This document shows, in pieces, positions 16,987 to 24,965 of a stretch of DNA of 64,000 bases (position 1 is its first letter; the number at the start of each line of letters is the position of its first letter). The notes beneath the pieces were generated by a model. It was not told where the DNA came from. It searched no databases and was given only the letters and a program-made list of their open reading frames with translations. Position numbers and translations under genes: made by a program. The DNA is from Caryophanales bacterium UBA6877 (GTDB lineage: Bacteria; Bacillota_I; Bacilli_A; RFN20; CAG-826), in assembly GCA_002451465.1 (NCBI GenBank), contig DKCJ01000024.1, positions 21,578 to 85,577 on the forward strand, in the 5' to 3' direction.

Positions 16987-19311
16987 ATGATAACAAAAAT
17001 CAATAATAAATGGCGTTTCATCAATAATTTCAAAGATGAATATATTAAAAAAACACCTAAAAATGCTAAAGAAATTTCATTACCACATAATGTACATGAT
17101 GTTCCTTCATCGTATTTTAATGAAAATGATTATCAGTTTGTTTCAACTTATTTTAAAACAATAGAAATTAAAAACTTCTCAAAAGATAAACATTACTTTT
17201 TAAAATTTGATGGCGTTATGCTAAAAGGTAAAATTTATTTAAATGGAATTTTTATTGAAGACTTTATAAGTGGCTATTTACCTATTGAAATTGAGATTAC
17301 TAATAACATAAAAGAAGGTAAAAATCACCTTGTAGTCGTTGTTGACTCAAGAGAGGATAAACTAATACCACCATTTGGTTTTGTTGTTGATTATTTAACA
17401 TTTGGGGGTATATATCGCGATGTTTTCTTAATTGAAAAACCAAAAGTTTATATTAAAGATTTATTTGTTCATGGTTCAATGAATGGAAAACTTACAATAA
17501 AACGAACAATCTCTGATAACGCTACAAAAAATACCAAGTTAATGTATGAGCTTCTTTATAAAAATAAATTAGTTAAAAAATTTAATGAAGATTCAATTAT
17601 CATTGATAATGTTAAACTTTGGTCTATTGACGAACCAAATCTTTACACTTTAAAAGCAACCTTAAAAGATGAAAATAATATTGATACATTTATTGTTCGC
17701 TTTGGATTTAAAGATGCGATTTTTAAAAAAGATGGTTTTTATCTTAATAATCAAAAAATCAAAATATTAGGTCTTAATAGACACCAATCATACCCTTGTG
17801 TTGGTTATGCTATGCCAAAACTAATGCAAGAAGAAGATGCATTAATTTTAAAAAATGAAATTGGTGTTAATGCAGTCCGTTGTTCACATTACCCACAAAG
17901 TGATTATTTTTTAGCAAAATGTGACGAAATTGGCTTGCTTGTTTTTGATGAGGTTCCTGGTTGGCAACATATTGGTGAAGAAAAAAAGTGGCGTGAAAAT
18001 TTCTTAGACTTTATTAAAAGAATGGTTTTGAAAGACCGCAATTTTACATCTATAATCGCTTATGGAGTTCGTGTAGATGAATCAAAAGATGATCATGATT
18101 TGTATTCGAAAGCAAATGAAATCGTTCATAAATTAGATCCATATAAACAAACAACTGGTGTGAGAAATTTTAAAACAAGCGAATGTTTAGAAGATGTTTA
18201 TTCCTATAATGATTTTTCTTGCGACAATGAAACACATGGTTTAGATAAACCAAAGTCTGTTAAAACAAATGGTAAACCATATGTTGTAACAGAATGCATG
18301 GGACATATGAAACCAACAAAAAACTACGATAACGAGGATTATCGCGTAAAAACTGCTTTAAGATATGCAAAAATAATTGATGATACATTTAAATATAAAA
18401 GTATATCAGGCACTTTTTTCTGGTGTGCATTTGATTATAATACACATAAAGACTTTGGTTCTGGCGATCATATTTGTCATCATGGCGTTTATGATATGTT
18501 TAGAAATCCAAAGATTTCGAGCTCAATAATTAAAGCGCAAGGTTTAAAACATCCATATATGGAAGTTTTAGGAAACCAAAATATTGGCGATTATTGTGCT
18601 GCAATATTTGGTAATATTTATATTGCAACAAATTTAGATTATGTAGATTTTTATATAAATAATAAACTTATAAATCGATTTTACCCAGATAGAAAGAACT
18701 ATCCAAATACTCCGCATCCACTCATAAAAATTGATGATTTAGTTGGTGATAGGTTAAATAACCAATTTAAAAAGAGAGATATTAAATTAATCAAAGAAGT
18801 ATTTAACTATATAGCATTTAATGGAACAAATAAATTACCATTAAAATATTTATTAAAATCAGCATTAGTCTTAATAAGAACACGCATGAGTTACAGTTAT
18901 TTCAAAGATTTATATACAAAAGTTATTCAAAATTGGGGAAGTGAATCTTCTGGTTTTATTTTTAAAGGTTATAAAGATAATGCTTTAATGTGCACCAAAA
19001 CTTTAAGTCCATCGATGAAATTTTCGTTGTCTTATGATTTAAAAAATCAAACTTTAAATCTTAAAGATGATGCATATGTTGTTACAAGACTTTCAATCAA
19101 ACATATAGACCAAAATAACTCATTATTAAATTATTCTTTTTTACCATTAATAATTGAAGCATCTAACAATCTTGAAGTTATTGGCCCAAATATTGTAAGT
19201 CTAAATGGAGGACAAACTTCTATCTATATAAAAGCAATCAAAAAAGGATTTGGCAAAATAAAAATTAAAAGTGAACTTGAAACAAAAATTATTAAAATAA
19301 AAATTAAATAA
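16987..19311 (+). CDS. Beta-galactosidase family protein, GH2, with altered acid/base motif
   Basis: A 774-residue cytoplasmic GH2 protein: sugar-binding jelly-roll domain (1-150), immunoglobulin-like domain (150-240), TIM barrel from about 240 (IKILGLNRHQSYP), and C-terminal domains. The nucleophile lies in VVTECMGHM (E436). The acid/base motif, usually WGVRINES in this group, reads YGVRVDES: the Glu (E365) is kept, but the conserved preceding Asn, which contacts the sugar 2-hydroxyl throughout clan GH-A, is Asp364, and the Trp is Tyr359. Activity may be altered or reduced. It is divergent from the alpha-galactosidase, 55 bases between starts. AAGGA lies 13 bases before the ATG. Confidence 0.88.
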   Translation: MITKINNKWRFINNFKDEYIKKTPKNAKEISLPHNVHDVPSSYFNENDYQFVSTYFKTIEIKNFSKDKHYFLKFDGVMLKGKIYLNGIFIEDFISGYLPIEIEITNNIKEGKNHLVVVVDSREDKLIPPFGFVVDYLTFGGIYRDVFLIEKPKVYIKDLFVHGSMNGKLTIKRTISDNATKNTKLMYELLYKNKLVKKFNEDSIIIDNVKLWSIDEPNLYTLKATLKDENNIDTFIVRFGFKDAIFKKDGFYLNNQKIKILGLNRHQSYPCVGYAMPKLMQEEDALILKNEIGVNAVRCSHYPQSDYFLAKCDEIGLLVFDEVPGWQHIGEEKKWRENFLDFIKRMVLKDRNFTSIIAYGVRVDESKDDHDLYSKANEIVHKLDPYKQTTGVRNFKTSECLEDVYSYNDFSCDNETHGLDKPKSVKTNGKPYVVTECMGHMKPTKNYDNEDYRVKTALRYAKIIDDTFKYKSISGTFFWCAFDYNTHKDFGSGDHICHHGVYDMFRNPKISSSIIKAQGLKHPYMEVLGNQNIGDYCAAIFGNIYIATNLDYVDFYINNKLINRFYPDRKNYPNTPHPLIKIDDLVGDRLNNQFKKRDIKLIKEVFNYIAFNGTNKLPLKYLLKSALVLIRTRMSYSYFKDLYTKVIQNWGSESSGFIFKGYKDNALMCTKTLSPSMKFSLSYDLKNQTLNLKDDAYVVTRLSIKHIDQNNSLLNYSFLPLIIEASNNLEVIGPNIVSLNGGQTSIYIKAIKKGFGKIKIKSELETKIIKIKIK

Positions 19312-19327
19312 TTTCAATAAATATACA

Positions 19328-19812
19328 CTAAATAGAATGGCGATTATATGGTTTCCACTCCACATCCTTTAAAAAAACATCAATTTCATCCATCAGATTA
19401 TGGCTTCTTTTATAAAACTCCTTGTTCATTTCGCTAAAGAAATACTCTTTCATTTTTTGAGTTTTACTATCTTCAATACTCACTATTGGAAATGGATATG
19501 ATCTACGAATATCTAAACTATTGAAATTATCACCAAAAGAAATTGAATACAATTTATCAAAAGAACGACCATCAGCCTCTAATGGTTCGCGCTTAAGATT
19601 GCTATTCCATAAATCATTATAATAATCAATAATACCCTCACAAAAGGAACTTGGTTTAGACAAATAAAAACTTTTGCGCCTATATGTGTTATTTTCTTGA
19701 ATATATTCGTAATAAGAAATCTTGTTTGCATACGAAACATTAGCATCACTATTTTTTTATTGCATGATGTAACTATTAAAATTGCAATAAGACAAAATAT
19801 TTTTTTAAATAT
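19328..19812 (-). pseudogene. Decayed lipoprotein gene (start codon lost, frameshift)
   Basis: An AAGGAG site lies 7 bases before an ATA codon at 19810-19812, which opens a frame reading IFKKIFCLIAILIVTSC, a lipoprotein signal with lipobox. Right after the Cys the frame breaks in an A7 run (19752-19758); one extra A would join it to the downstream frame NSDANVSYANKISYYEY and on to the stop at 19328. That downstream part is about 145 codons and otherwise intact. Two independent lesions, ATG to ATA and a one-base deletion, indicate a pseudogene. The protein family is not recognised. An in-frame TTG would give a 111-residue remainder, but it has no ribosome site. Confidence 0.75.
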
Positions 19813-20025
19813 TTAATTACTCCTTTTCGTCCTATATAAATACTACTTACAAAAAAATCTGAATTAACATAATAATCACCTAAATTCTTATCTTTTTCAC
19901 CATATTTAATTTATATATTATTCGATAAAAGTTGTATCGAAAGACCTGTAAATTGCACTAGTACAAAATTTATTTAATGTCTTATAATCCCTTCAACCAA
20001 AAGCTCGACTAATAATGTTTTTCAT
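19776..20025 (-). pseudogene. Remnant of a small gene upstream of the lipoprotein
   Basis: From an ATG at 20023-20025 the minus strand reads MKNIISRAFG, then a TGA (19993-19995), then RDYKTLNKFCTSAIYRSFDT and on to a TAA. In another frame it continues KYGEKDKNLGDYYVNSDFFV and on to a stop at 19776, overlapping the start of the lipoprotein pseudogene by 37 bases as neighbours in an operon often do. The stretches look coding but are broken by a nonsense codon and a frameshift. With the lipoprotein remnant this explains the otherwise gene-free stretch 19664-20043. Confidence is moderate because the pieces are short. Confidence 0.45.
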
Positions 20026-20043
20026 CACAAAGAGCATTAATTC

Positions 20044-21621
20044 CTATTTTTGTCTATTATTTATTTCATTAACCATTTTTTTATAATAATTTTCATCAAT
20101 AATATAGAACTTTCTAATCAATACATATGAAATTATAAATAACAATAAAGGCAATATACACATAAAGAATTTTAACCAAATTATTTGATCAAAATTAATA
20201 CCTGCAATTAATTTATCGGCCGCAATTTTTACTTCTCCACTAGTAATTTCTCCTAAACCTTTTTTAATTTCATAATCACTAATACCACTACTAATTGCGT
20301 AAAGTGATGTCAAAGATAAGCCAACAAAGGTAACCCCATTCATTAAAGCGCTAGATATTTTAGCAGTAAGGGGTCTTAAAGAAAAGATAATTGCCTCTCT
20401 TCTTTCGCCAAACTTATATTCATTGAATTCAATGGTATTTGTCATCATGACAAGTAAAATAAGATAGAAAAGACCTTGCCCAGAAAATATAACAATTCCA
20501 AATATACAAAGAATGATAATATCAAACAACCTACCATCTGCACCTAAAGCATTTAAACCTAAAATTAATCCATTATTATTTAATGGTAAATCATAAAGGA
20601 AAAATAAAAGATAACCTATACTTAATAAAATAAAACTAAATTTAAATAATTGATTTCGGTTAAATTTTTTAATTAAAAGAGGGAATGAACATTGAGCAAT
20701 AATCGTTCCTAAAGCATAAGCTACAGTAAAATATGTCATAATTGAACCACCATTACTATAACCATAAACATAGTAAAAATAATTCATACCAAATCCATTT
20801 AATATGGCACTTCCAAGATAATAAATACACATAACAATGGTGGTTACTCTTGTTTGGCTATTATTTTTTAAAATTTTAAACATATCAGTAAACTTTGTTT
20901 CTTCTTGTTTTTCATCAACTGATCTTTTATGTTCTTTACAAAATAAGAAAAGAATTATTTGAGAAATTGCAAAAAGTAAAGCTATAACAAGAGATGAAAT
21001 GCTATATGATTGAACAGCATTACCAGCAACAATAGTAGGTAAAATTCCTCCGGCAGCAAAAGCACCAACAGAAGCAAAAATACTAACTAAAGTTGTAAGA
21101 CTATTACGTTCTTTTTCATCACTAGATAAACTTGGCAGCATACTCCAATAGCCAATATCATTCATTGTAAAAGTAAAATCCCATAAAAGATAGAATATGC
21201 CGAAGAAAATAACATACCACCATCCTCCAGGTCTTAGAGTAAACATTAAAAATAAAATTACAGAATTAGTCAACCCACCAATTAAAATCCATGGTTTATA
21301 TTTTCCGAGTTTAAAATGAGTTTTTTCAATGATCCATCCCATAATAGGATCATTAAAACCATCCCAAACCTTTAATAAAACAATAATTATTGTGATTACA
21401 AGCATTTGAATTGTGTAAAGCGAATCACTTCTTGATGCCATGCTCGATGAGGATATATTAAACTCCCATCCAAAGCCAAGCGGTGCACAAAATTGTACAA
21501 AATTTAAAAAGAATAAAGAAACTAAAGTATAAGCGGCATCACGAAAAATAGTACAAAACGGATATAAAACCTTTGTACCTTTTGGTACTTTTGTGCCAGT
21601 AAATGTGTTATTTATTTTCAT
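20044..21621 (-). CDS. GPH family sugar:cation symporter
   Basis: A 525-residue twelve-helix transporter of the glycoside-pentoside-hexuronide family (MFS superfamily), which moves sugars with H+ or Na+. Diagnostic stretches are VWDGFNDPIMGWIIEKT near residue 90 and GKYKPWILIGG after it. A basic C-terminus is present, but there is no PTS-like IIA domain. It is preceded by GAGG and a 17-base-spaced promoter. Located near alpha- and beta-galactosidase genes, it most likely imports melibiose, lactose or related galactosides; a glucuronide substrate is also possible for this family. Confidence 0.88.
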   Translation of the reverse strand: MKINNTFTGTKVPKGTKVLYPFCTIFRDAAYTLVSLFFLNFVQFCAPLGFGWEFNISSSSMASRSDSLYTIQMLVITIIIVLLKVWDGFNDPIMGWIIEKTHFKLGKYKPWILIGGLTNSVILFLMFTLRPGGWWYVIFFGIFYLLWDFTFTMNDIGYWSMLPSLSSDEKERNSLTTLVSIFASVGAFAAGGILPTIVAGNAVQSYSISSLVIALLFAISQIILFLFCKEHKRSVDEKQEETKFTDMFKILKNNSQTRVTTIVMCIYYLGSAILNGFGMNYFYYVYGYSNGGSIMTYFTVAYALGTIIAQCSFPLLIKKFNRNQLFKFSFILLSIGYLLFFLYDLPLNNNGLILGLNALGADGRLFDIIILCIFGIVIFSGQGLFYLILLVMMTNTIEFNEYKFGERREAIIFSLRPLTAKISSALMNGVTFVGLSLTSLYAISSGISDYEIKKGLGEITSGEVKIAADKLIAGINFDQIIWLKFFMCILPLLLFIISYVLIRKFYIIDENYYKKMVNEINNRQK

Positions 21622-21639
21622 ATTTAAACCTCAAATATG

Positions 21640-21668
21640 ATTTTATATTGTCTATACAAATTTAACAA
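21640..21668 (-). promoter_or_regulatory. Promoter of the GPH symporter gene
   Basis: On the minus strand TTGTTA (21663-21668) and TAAAAT (21640-21645) are 17 bases apart. The spacer includes the imperfect symmetrical site TTGTATAGACAA, a possible operator with half-sites like those in the hexuronate region but with a wider gap. Confidence 0.55.
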
Positions 21669-21709
21669 TTATTTTTATAGTAAAAATATTAAAAAACCAA
21701 GAGCATTAT

Positions 21710-22276
21710 TTATTTCTTTAATTTAAAACCATCTTTAAAAGCGTCGCCAACTCTTTCATTAACTTTATAATATCCATGGGTATATGGATCAAAAGCAATA
21801 GCATTAACAAGCGAAATATCTATTTTATTATCACGCATAACTTCTTCGCTTGCTGTAACATTTAAAACTCTACCAATAACACCAATCCCATTTCCTCCAC
21901 CTTGATATTCTATAAATTCACATTCAAGACAAATTGGAAATTCATTAATAATTGGTGCATCTACAAATGTTGATTTTGTAGCAGTTAAACCACTATTTTC
22001 AAACTTTTTTAAATTATCGTTTGCTGAAACAATTCCAAAATAATCAGCTTCAACAACATGTTTTGCGTCAGCAATACTAACGGTATAACCTTTTCTAGCT
22101 TTAATATTTTTAACAGTTTTATGAGTTTCAGTAAGATTAAGAGCAACCTTATCTCTATCCATCATTGTTCCCCAAGCAGCGTTCATAACATCAACACTAC
22201 CATCTTCATTATAAGTAGCAATCATTAAGACAGGCATTGGGAAAATTCCATCACTAACATTAATTTTTTTACGCAT
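21710..22276 (-). CDS. Flavin reductase family protein (FMN-binding split barrel)
   Basis: A 188-residue flavin reductase-like protein. The N-terminus MRKKINVSDGIFPMPVLMIATYNEDG and MNAAWGTMMDRDKVALNL give the split-barrel flavin pocket typical of the family; HKTVKNI and DAPIINEFPICLECEF complete the fold. These enzymes reduce FMN with NAD(P)H. I start at the Met preceded by AAAGGAG; the longer frame adds 12 residues without a ribosome site. Terminator-like structure 22322-22404 separates it from the upstream gene. Its partner is unknown. Confidence 0.85.
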   Translation of the reverse strand: MRKKINVSDGIFPMPVLMIATYNEDGSVDVMNAAWGTMMDRDKVALNLTETHKTVKNIKARKGYTVSIADAKHVVEADYFGIVSANDNLKKFENSGLTATKSTFVDAPIINEFPICLECEFIEYQGGGNGIGVIGRVLNVTASEEVMRDNKIDISLVNAIAFDPYTHGYYKVNERVGDAFKDGFKLKK

Positions 22277-22321
22277 AATATCTCCTTTATTTTTATTATA
22301 TAAATCTATCAAATTAAATAA

Positions 22322-22404
22322 TAAACAAAAGTCCTATCACTTAAAAACCTCTTTCCATTTTTCAGGATAAGAGGTATGCATAATATTGATAGGACTTTTG
22401 TTTA
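22322..22404 (-). terminator. Nested double hairpin ending the small membrane-protein gene
   Basis: An 18-base perfect inverted repeat (22322-22339 with 22387-22404, core CAAAAGTCCTATCA) encloses a second hairpin whose arms ACCTCTT and AAGAGGT are followed, on the minus strand, by TTTTT. The inner hairpin alone would be a terminator. The outer stem overlaps the stop codon of the gene at 22402. The total length is 83 bases. It may be a terminator protected by a long stem, or a small structured RNA or mobile repeat. Confidence 0.6.
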
Positions 22405-22632
22405 ATTACCAGCAAATGTCATGTGGTGGAATAATAAACACCAAATTAAATCAATCCAACCCCAAACAACACCAAATAATGTAACAAATAATGCTAACAA
22501 TAATCTAAAAACGCTTTTTCTATTAATTGCATTATCCCAACGAACCAAGACTTCAATAACCCAGTTTACTCCTGGAATAAGAAGTAAAATAAATTGTAAA
22601 AGTCTAGGTGTTGAATTAAACCATTTTGCCAT
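22402..22632 (-). CDS. Small two-helix membrane protein
   Basis: A 76-residue protein starting MAKWFNSTPRLLQFILLLIPGVNWVIE with two hydrophobic hairpins (residues 11-28 and 42-68) and HHMTF near the C-terminus. Similar short proteins of unknown function are found in Firmicutes. It has an excellent ribosome site (AAAGGAG) and its own promoter, and is followed by the nested hairpin, so it is a single-gene unit. Function unknown. Confidence 0.65.
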   Translation of the reverse strand: MAKWFNSTPRLLQFILLLIPGVNWVIEVLVRWDNAINRKSVFRLLLALFVTLFGVVWGWIDLIWCLLFHHMTFAGN

Positions 22633-22654
22633 TTTTCTATCTCCTTTTGATAAT

Positions 22655-22682
22655 ATTTTATAATGAAATAGTTAATATTCAA
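22655..22682 (-). promoter_or_regulatory. Promoter of the small membrane-protein gene
   Basis: On the minus strand TTGAAT (22677-22682) and TAAAAT (22655-22660) with a 16-base spacer, 22 bases before the ATG at 22632. Confidence 0.55.
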
Positions 22683-22696
22683 TATTTTTTGTATGA

Positions 22697-23209
22697 TTAT
22701 CTTTTTAAAATTTTCACAATTTCTCCAATATAAAATGTATGGAGATTGCCATTAGAACCATAAACATTATCAATAATAGTTTTATCAACAAATTTATCTT
22801 TTTTAAGATCATCTTGATAAAGCTTTCTTAAAATAAATATAAGATTTGCTTCTTTAAAATATGATACTTCTCCATCATTTACATAATGAAAATCAACATT
22901 TTTAACTTTATCTTCATCTCTACCAGAATGTGTTCCTAAATATAAAAGTTCCTTCTTATATTTTTCGTCGAAAAAACTAATTGAAAAATATTCGCTTTCA
23001 TTAATAAATCCATATGTATATCTTTCAGGACGAATAAAAGCCACCATAACAGGCTTATTCCAAAGTTTTCCATAAGTCCCCCAAGCAATAGTTAAACAAT
23101 TTGTATTTCCTACTTTATTTCTAGCCGCTAATACACCAAAATGATCACCAAAAAATTTATTTGCGTCGAAATTTATATCTTTTAATGTTATTTTTTTAAA
23201 GTTTTCCAT
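22697..23209 (-). CDS. Flavin reductase family protein
   Basis: A 170-residue flavin reductase-like protein: FGVLAARNKVGNTNCLTIAWGTYGKLWNKPVMVAF is the split-barrel flavin site (described by its key residues LTIAWGTYG), followed by SEYFSISFFDEKYKKEL and GTHSGRDEDK, where the GxxSGR-type loop contacts flavin phosphate. C-terminal dimer strand HTFYIGEIVKIL. A strong AAAGGAG site precedes the ATG. Third member of this superfamily in the window and closest to the low-molecular-weight electron-transfer type; exact role unknown. Confidence 0.8.
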   Translation of the reverse strand: MENFKKITLKDINFDANKFFGDHFGVLAARNKVGNTNCLTIAWGTYGKLWNKPVMVAFIRPERYTYGFINESEYFSISFFDEKYKKELLYLGTHSGRDEDKVKNVDFHYVNDGEVSYFKEANLIFILRKLYQDDLKKDKFVDKTIIDNVYGSNGNLHTFYIGEIVKILKR

Positions 23210-23406
23210 ATCTAAACTCCTTTTTATTATTATAAATATAAATCAAAAAAGATAATAAGATAAAGTATTTAAAGTTATAATTATTAACTTAAAAGATTAT
23301 AAAATTTCCTTAATAAATCACGATATTCTAAAATAAAAAGCATCCTTTTATGGAAAATGTTAAAATTTAAGAATTCGTAGAAGCGGTGACACTATGTATG
23401 TTTTAC

Positions 23407-23435
23407 TTGAATTATCTTTGATTGTTTAATATAAT
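23407..23435 (+). promoter_or_regulatory. Promoter of tRNA-Gly
   Basis: TTGAAT (23407-23412) and a perfect TATAAT (23430-23435) with a 17-base spacer, 10 bases before the tRNA. Confidence 0.8.
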
Positions 23436-23445
23436 AATTTAGCGC

Positions 23446-23519
<74 letters not shown>

Positions 23520-23603
23520 GAAAAAAATTTATTGTAAATAACTATTTATTTGAATTTATTTATTAAATCAGTAAAAAGCCAATAAACAAAAAACATAAAA
23601 GTC

Positions 23604-23631
23604 AAAAATCACCGAGAAATCGGTGATTTTT
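23604..23631. terminator. Terminator downstream of tRNA-Gly
   Basis: A 12-base-pair stem AAAAATCACCGA/TCGGTGATTTTT with a GAAA loop. The flanking A and T tracts make it usable from both sides: for tRNA-Gly (plus) and for the decayed gene 23644-24148 (minus). Confidence 0.85.
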
Positions 23632-23643
23632 ATTTCTATAATT

Positions 23644-24148
23644 TTATTTAGCATTTATTGTTATTACGTTATCTTTGGTTTTTATAGAGCTAGCAATAAT
23701 CAATAAAAGAGGTCTTAAAACTCCGAATGATATAACATTTAAAACCAAAAATATAATATAAAAACTTTTTGCCTTAGTTTTATAAATATCATTAACAATT
23801 ATTAAATCGAAAAAAACAATAAAACGAGCAATGCGGTAGATATAATAAAAATATAAATTCTTAAATCAATTAAATAATAATATGGAAAAAGAGATGTAAT
23901 TAATAAAATTGTAAATAACGAAGAAAAAACTCCAATAATTTTATGATTTGCTATCTTTCCTAGTAAATATTTATTATAAAAAGGAATCCAAGCACGAACA
24001 CAAATTTTTTCCCACTACATGTGAGTAATTTCTTCACCGAAAAACTTTGCAATATATAACTTACAATAAGATAAATTAATGTTAATATCATTAATGCTAA
24101 TAATAAAACTCCTACAATCGCTAAAACTATAACTCCAATAAATCCCAT
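23644..24148 (-). pseudogene. Decayed multi-pass membrane protein gene
   Basis: From the ATG at 24148 the minus strand encodes a hydrophobic N-terminus (MGFIGVIVLAIVGVLLLALM and on). Around 24050 the coding signal moves to another frame: AKFFGEEITHM, a TAG stop, WEKICVRAWIPFYNKYLLGK and further hydrophobic segments; after a T-rich run it shifts again to DLIIVNDIYKTKAKSFY and ends at the stop 23644-23646. The WxAWIPFYNxYLLGKIA stretch is like small Firmicutes membrane proteins of unknown function (DUF5684-like). At least two frameshifts and one nonsense codon mean it is not functional. The 62-residue open frame at 23960-24148 is just its first piece. Confidence 0.7.
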
Positions 24149-24367
24149 AACAAGTTTTTTCTCTATTCCGTAATTTTTATCTAATATTTTTTTATACCAT
24201 AAATAACATATAAATCAACGTATTTTCCTAAAGCTATAGATTTTAAAATTAACTAAAATCAGCTTATGTAAAAACTTTAAATAAAAACTATTAATATTTA
24301 TCATTAATTAGAAAAATAACTAAGTTAAAAAGCATAAGTTTATATGTATTTATTTTTATAAATTAAA

Positions 24368-24373
24368 TATAAT
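24368..24373 (+). promoter_or_regulatory. -10 box TATAAT immediately before rdgB
   Basis: A perfect TATAAT ends 7 bases before the ATG of rdgB and there is no Shine-Dalgarno, which predicts a leaderless transcript. The -35 region is weak. The rest of 24149-24380 is AT-rich with no gene that I can support. Confidence 0.5.
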
Positions 24374-24380
24374 AATTAAC

Positions 24381-24965
24381 ATGTTAGAAATTTTAATTGC
24401 AACAAACAACGAACATAAATTGAAAGAATTTAAAGATATTTTTAAAGACTATGAGGTTAAACTATATTCTTTAAATGATTTAAATTTAAATATTAATGTT
24501 GATGAAAATGGAAAAACATTTTATGAAAACGCCTTAATTAAGTGTAATGCCCTTAAAAAATATACATCTATGCCTATTATTGCTGATGATAGTGGCATTA
24601 TAATTGATGGCTTAGGGGATAATTTCCCTGGCATACATTCACATAGATATATGGAAGAAAAGGGTGGTCAGGCAAAATGTTTAGATTATCTCACTAAAAA
24701 TTATTTAGGACATAAAGCAAAATTTCATTGTTCTATTGTTTTAGTTAATCTTTTGAGTGAACCAGTCGAATTTGTCGGAGAAGTAAGTGGAACAATTTCT
24801 AAAATTGTGAAAAATGCTCCTTTTGGCTATGATCCAATTTTTAAACTTGATTCAATTAATAAAACTTTTAGTGAACTAACAAGTAAAGAAAAAGACAAGA
24901 TGTCTCATCGATATCTTGCCTCCATTAAATTACTAGATTTTTTAAAGACCAATCATTACATTTAA
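24381..24965 (+). CDS. rdgB: Non-canonical purine NTP pyrophosphatase (RdgB/HAM1)
   Basis: Cleaves ITP, dITP and XTP to the monophosphate, keeping deaminated purines out of nucleic acids. The 194 residues carry the family marks: IATNNEHKLKEF at the N-terminus, ENALIKCNAL, ADDSGIIID (metal-binding acids), FGYDPIF and the C-terminal MSHRYLA. Length is standard. No ribosome-binding site precedes the ATG; see the adjacent -10 box. The end overlaps the convergent zinc-ribbon gene by 4 bases. Confidence 0.95.
   Translation: MLEILIATNNEHKLKEFKDIFKDYEVKLYSLNDLNLNINVDENGKTFYENALIKCNALKKYTSMPIIADDSGIIIDGLGDNFPGIHSHRYMEEKGGQAKCLDYLTKNYLGHKAKFHCSIVLVNLLSEPVEFVGEVSGTISKIVKNAPFGYDPIFKLDSINKTFSELTSKEKDKMSHRYLASIKLLDFLKTNHYI

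Noticed and set aside
19993..19995. An in-frame TGA in a coding-like stretch could suggest TGA read as tryptophan, as in mycoplasmas.
   Set aside because: The long core genes (rpoB, rpoC, fusA, clpB) are intact with TGA as stop, and real genes end in TGA at 14595 and 52664. The stretch with the TGA is decayed in other ways too.
23960..24148. The 62-residue open frame as a small membrane protein gene.
   Set aside because: Coding signal continues in other frames downstream, so it is the first piece of a broken gene.
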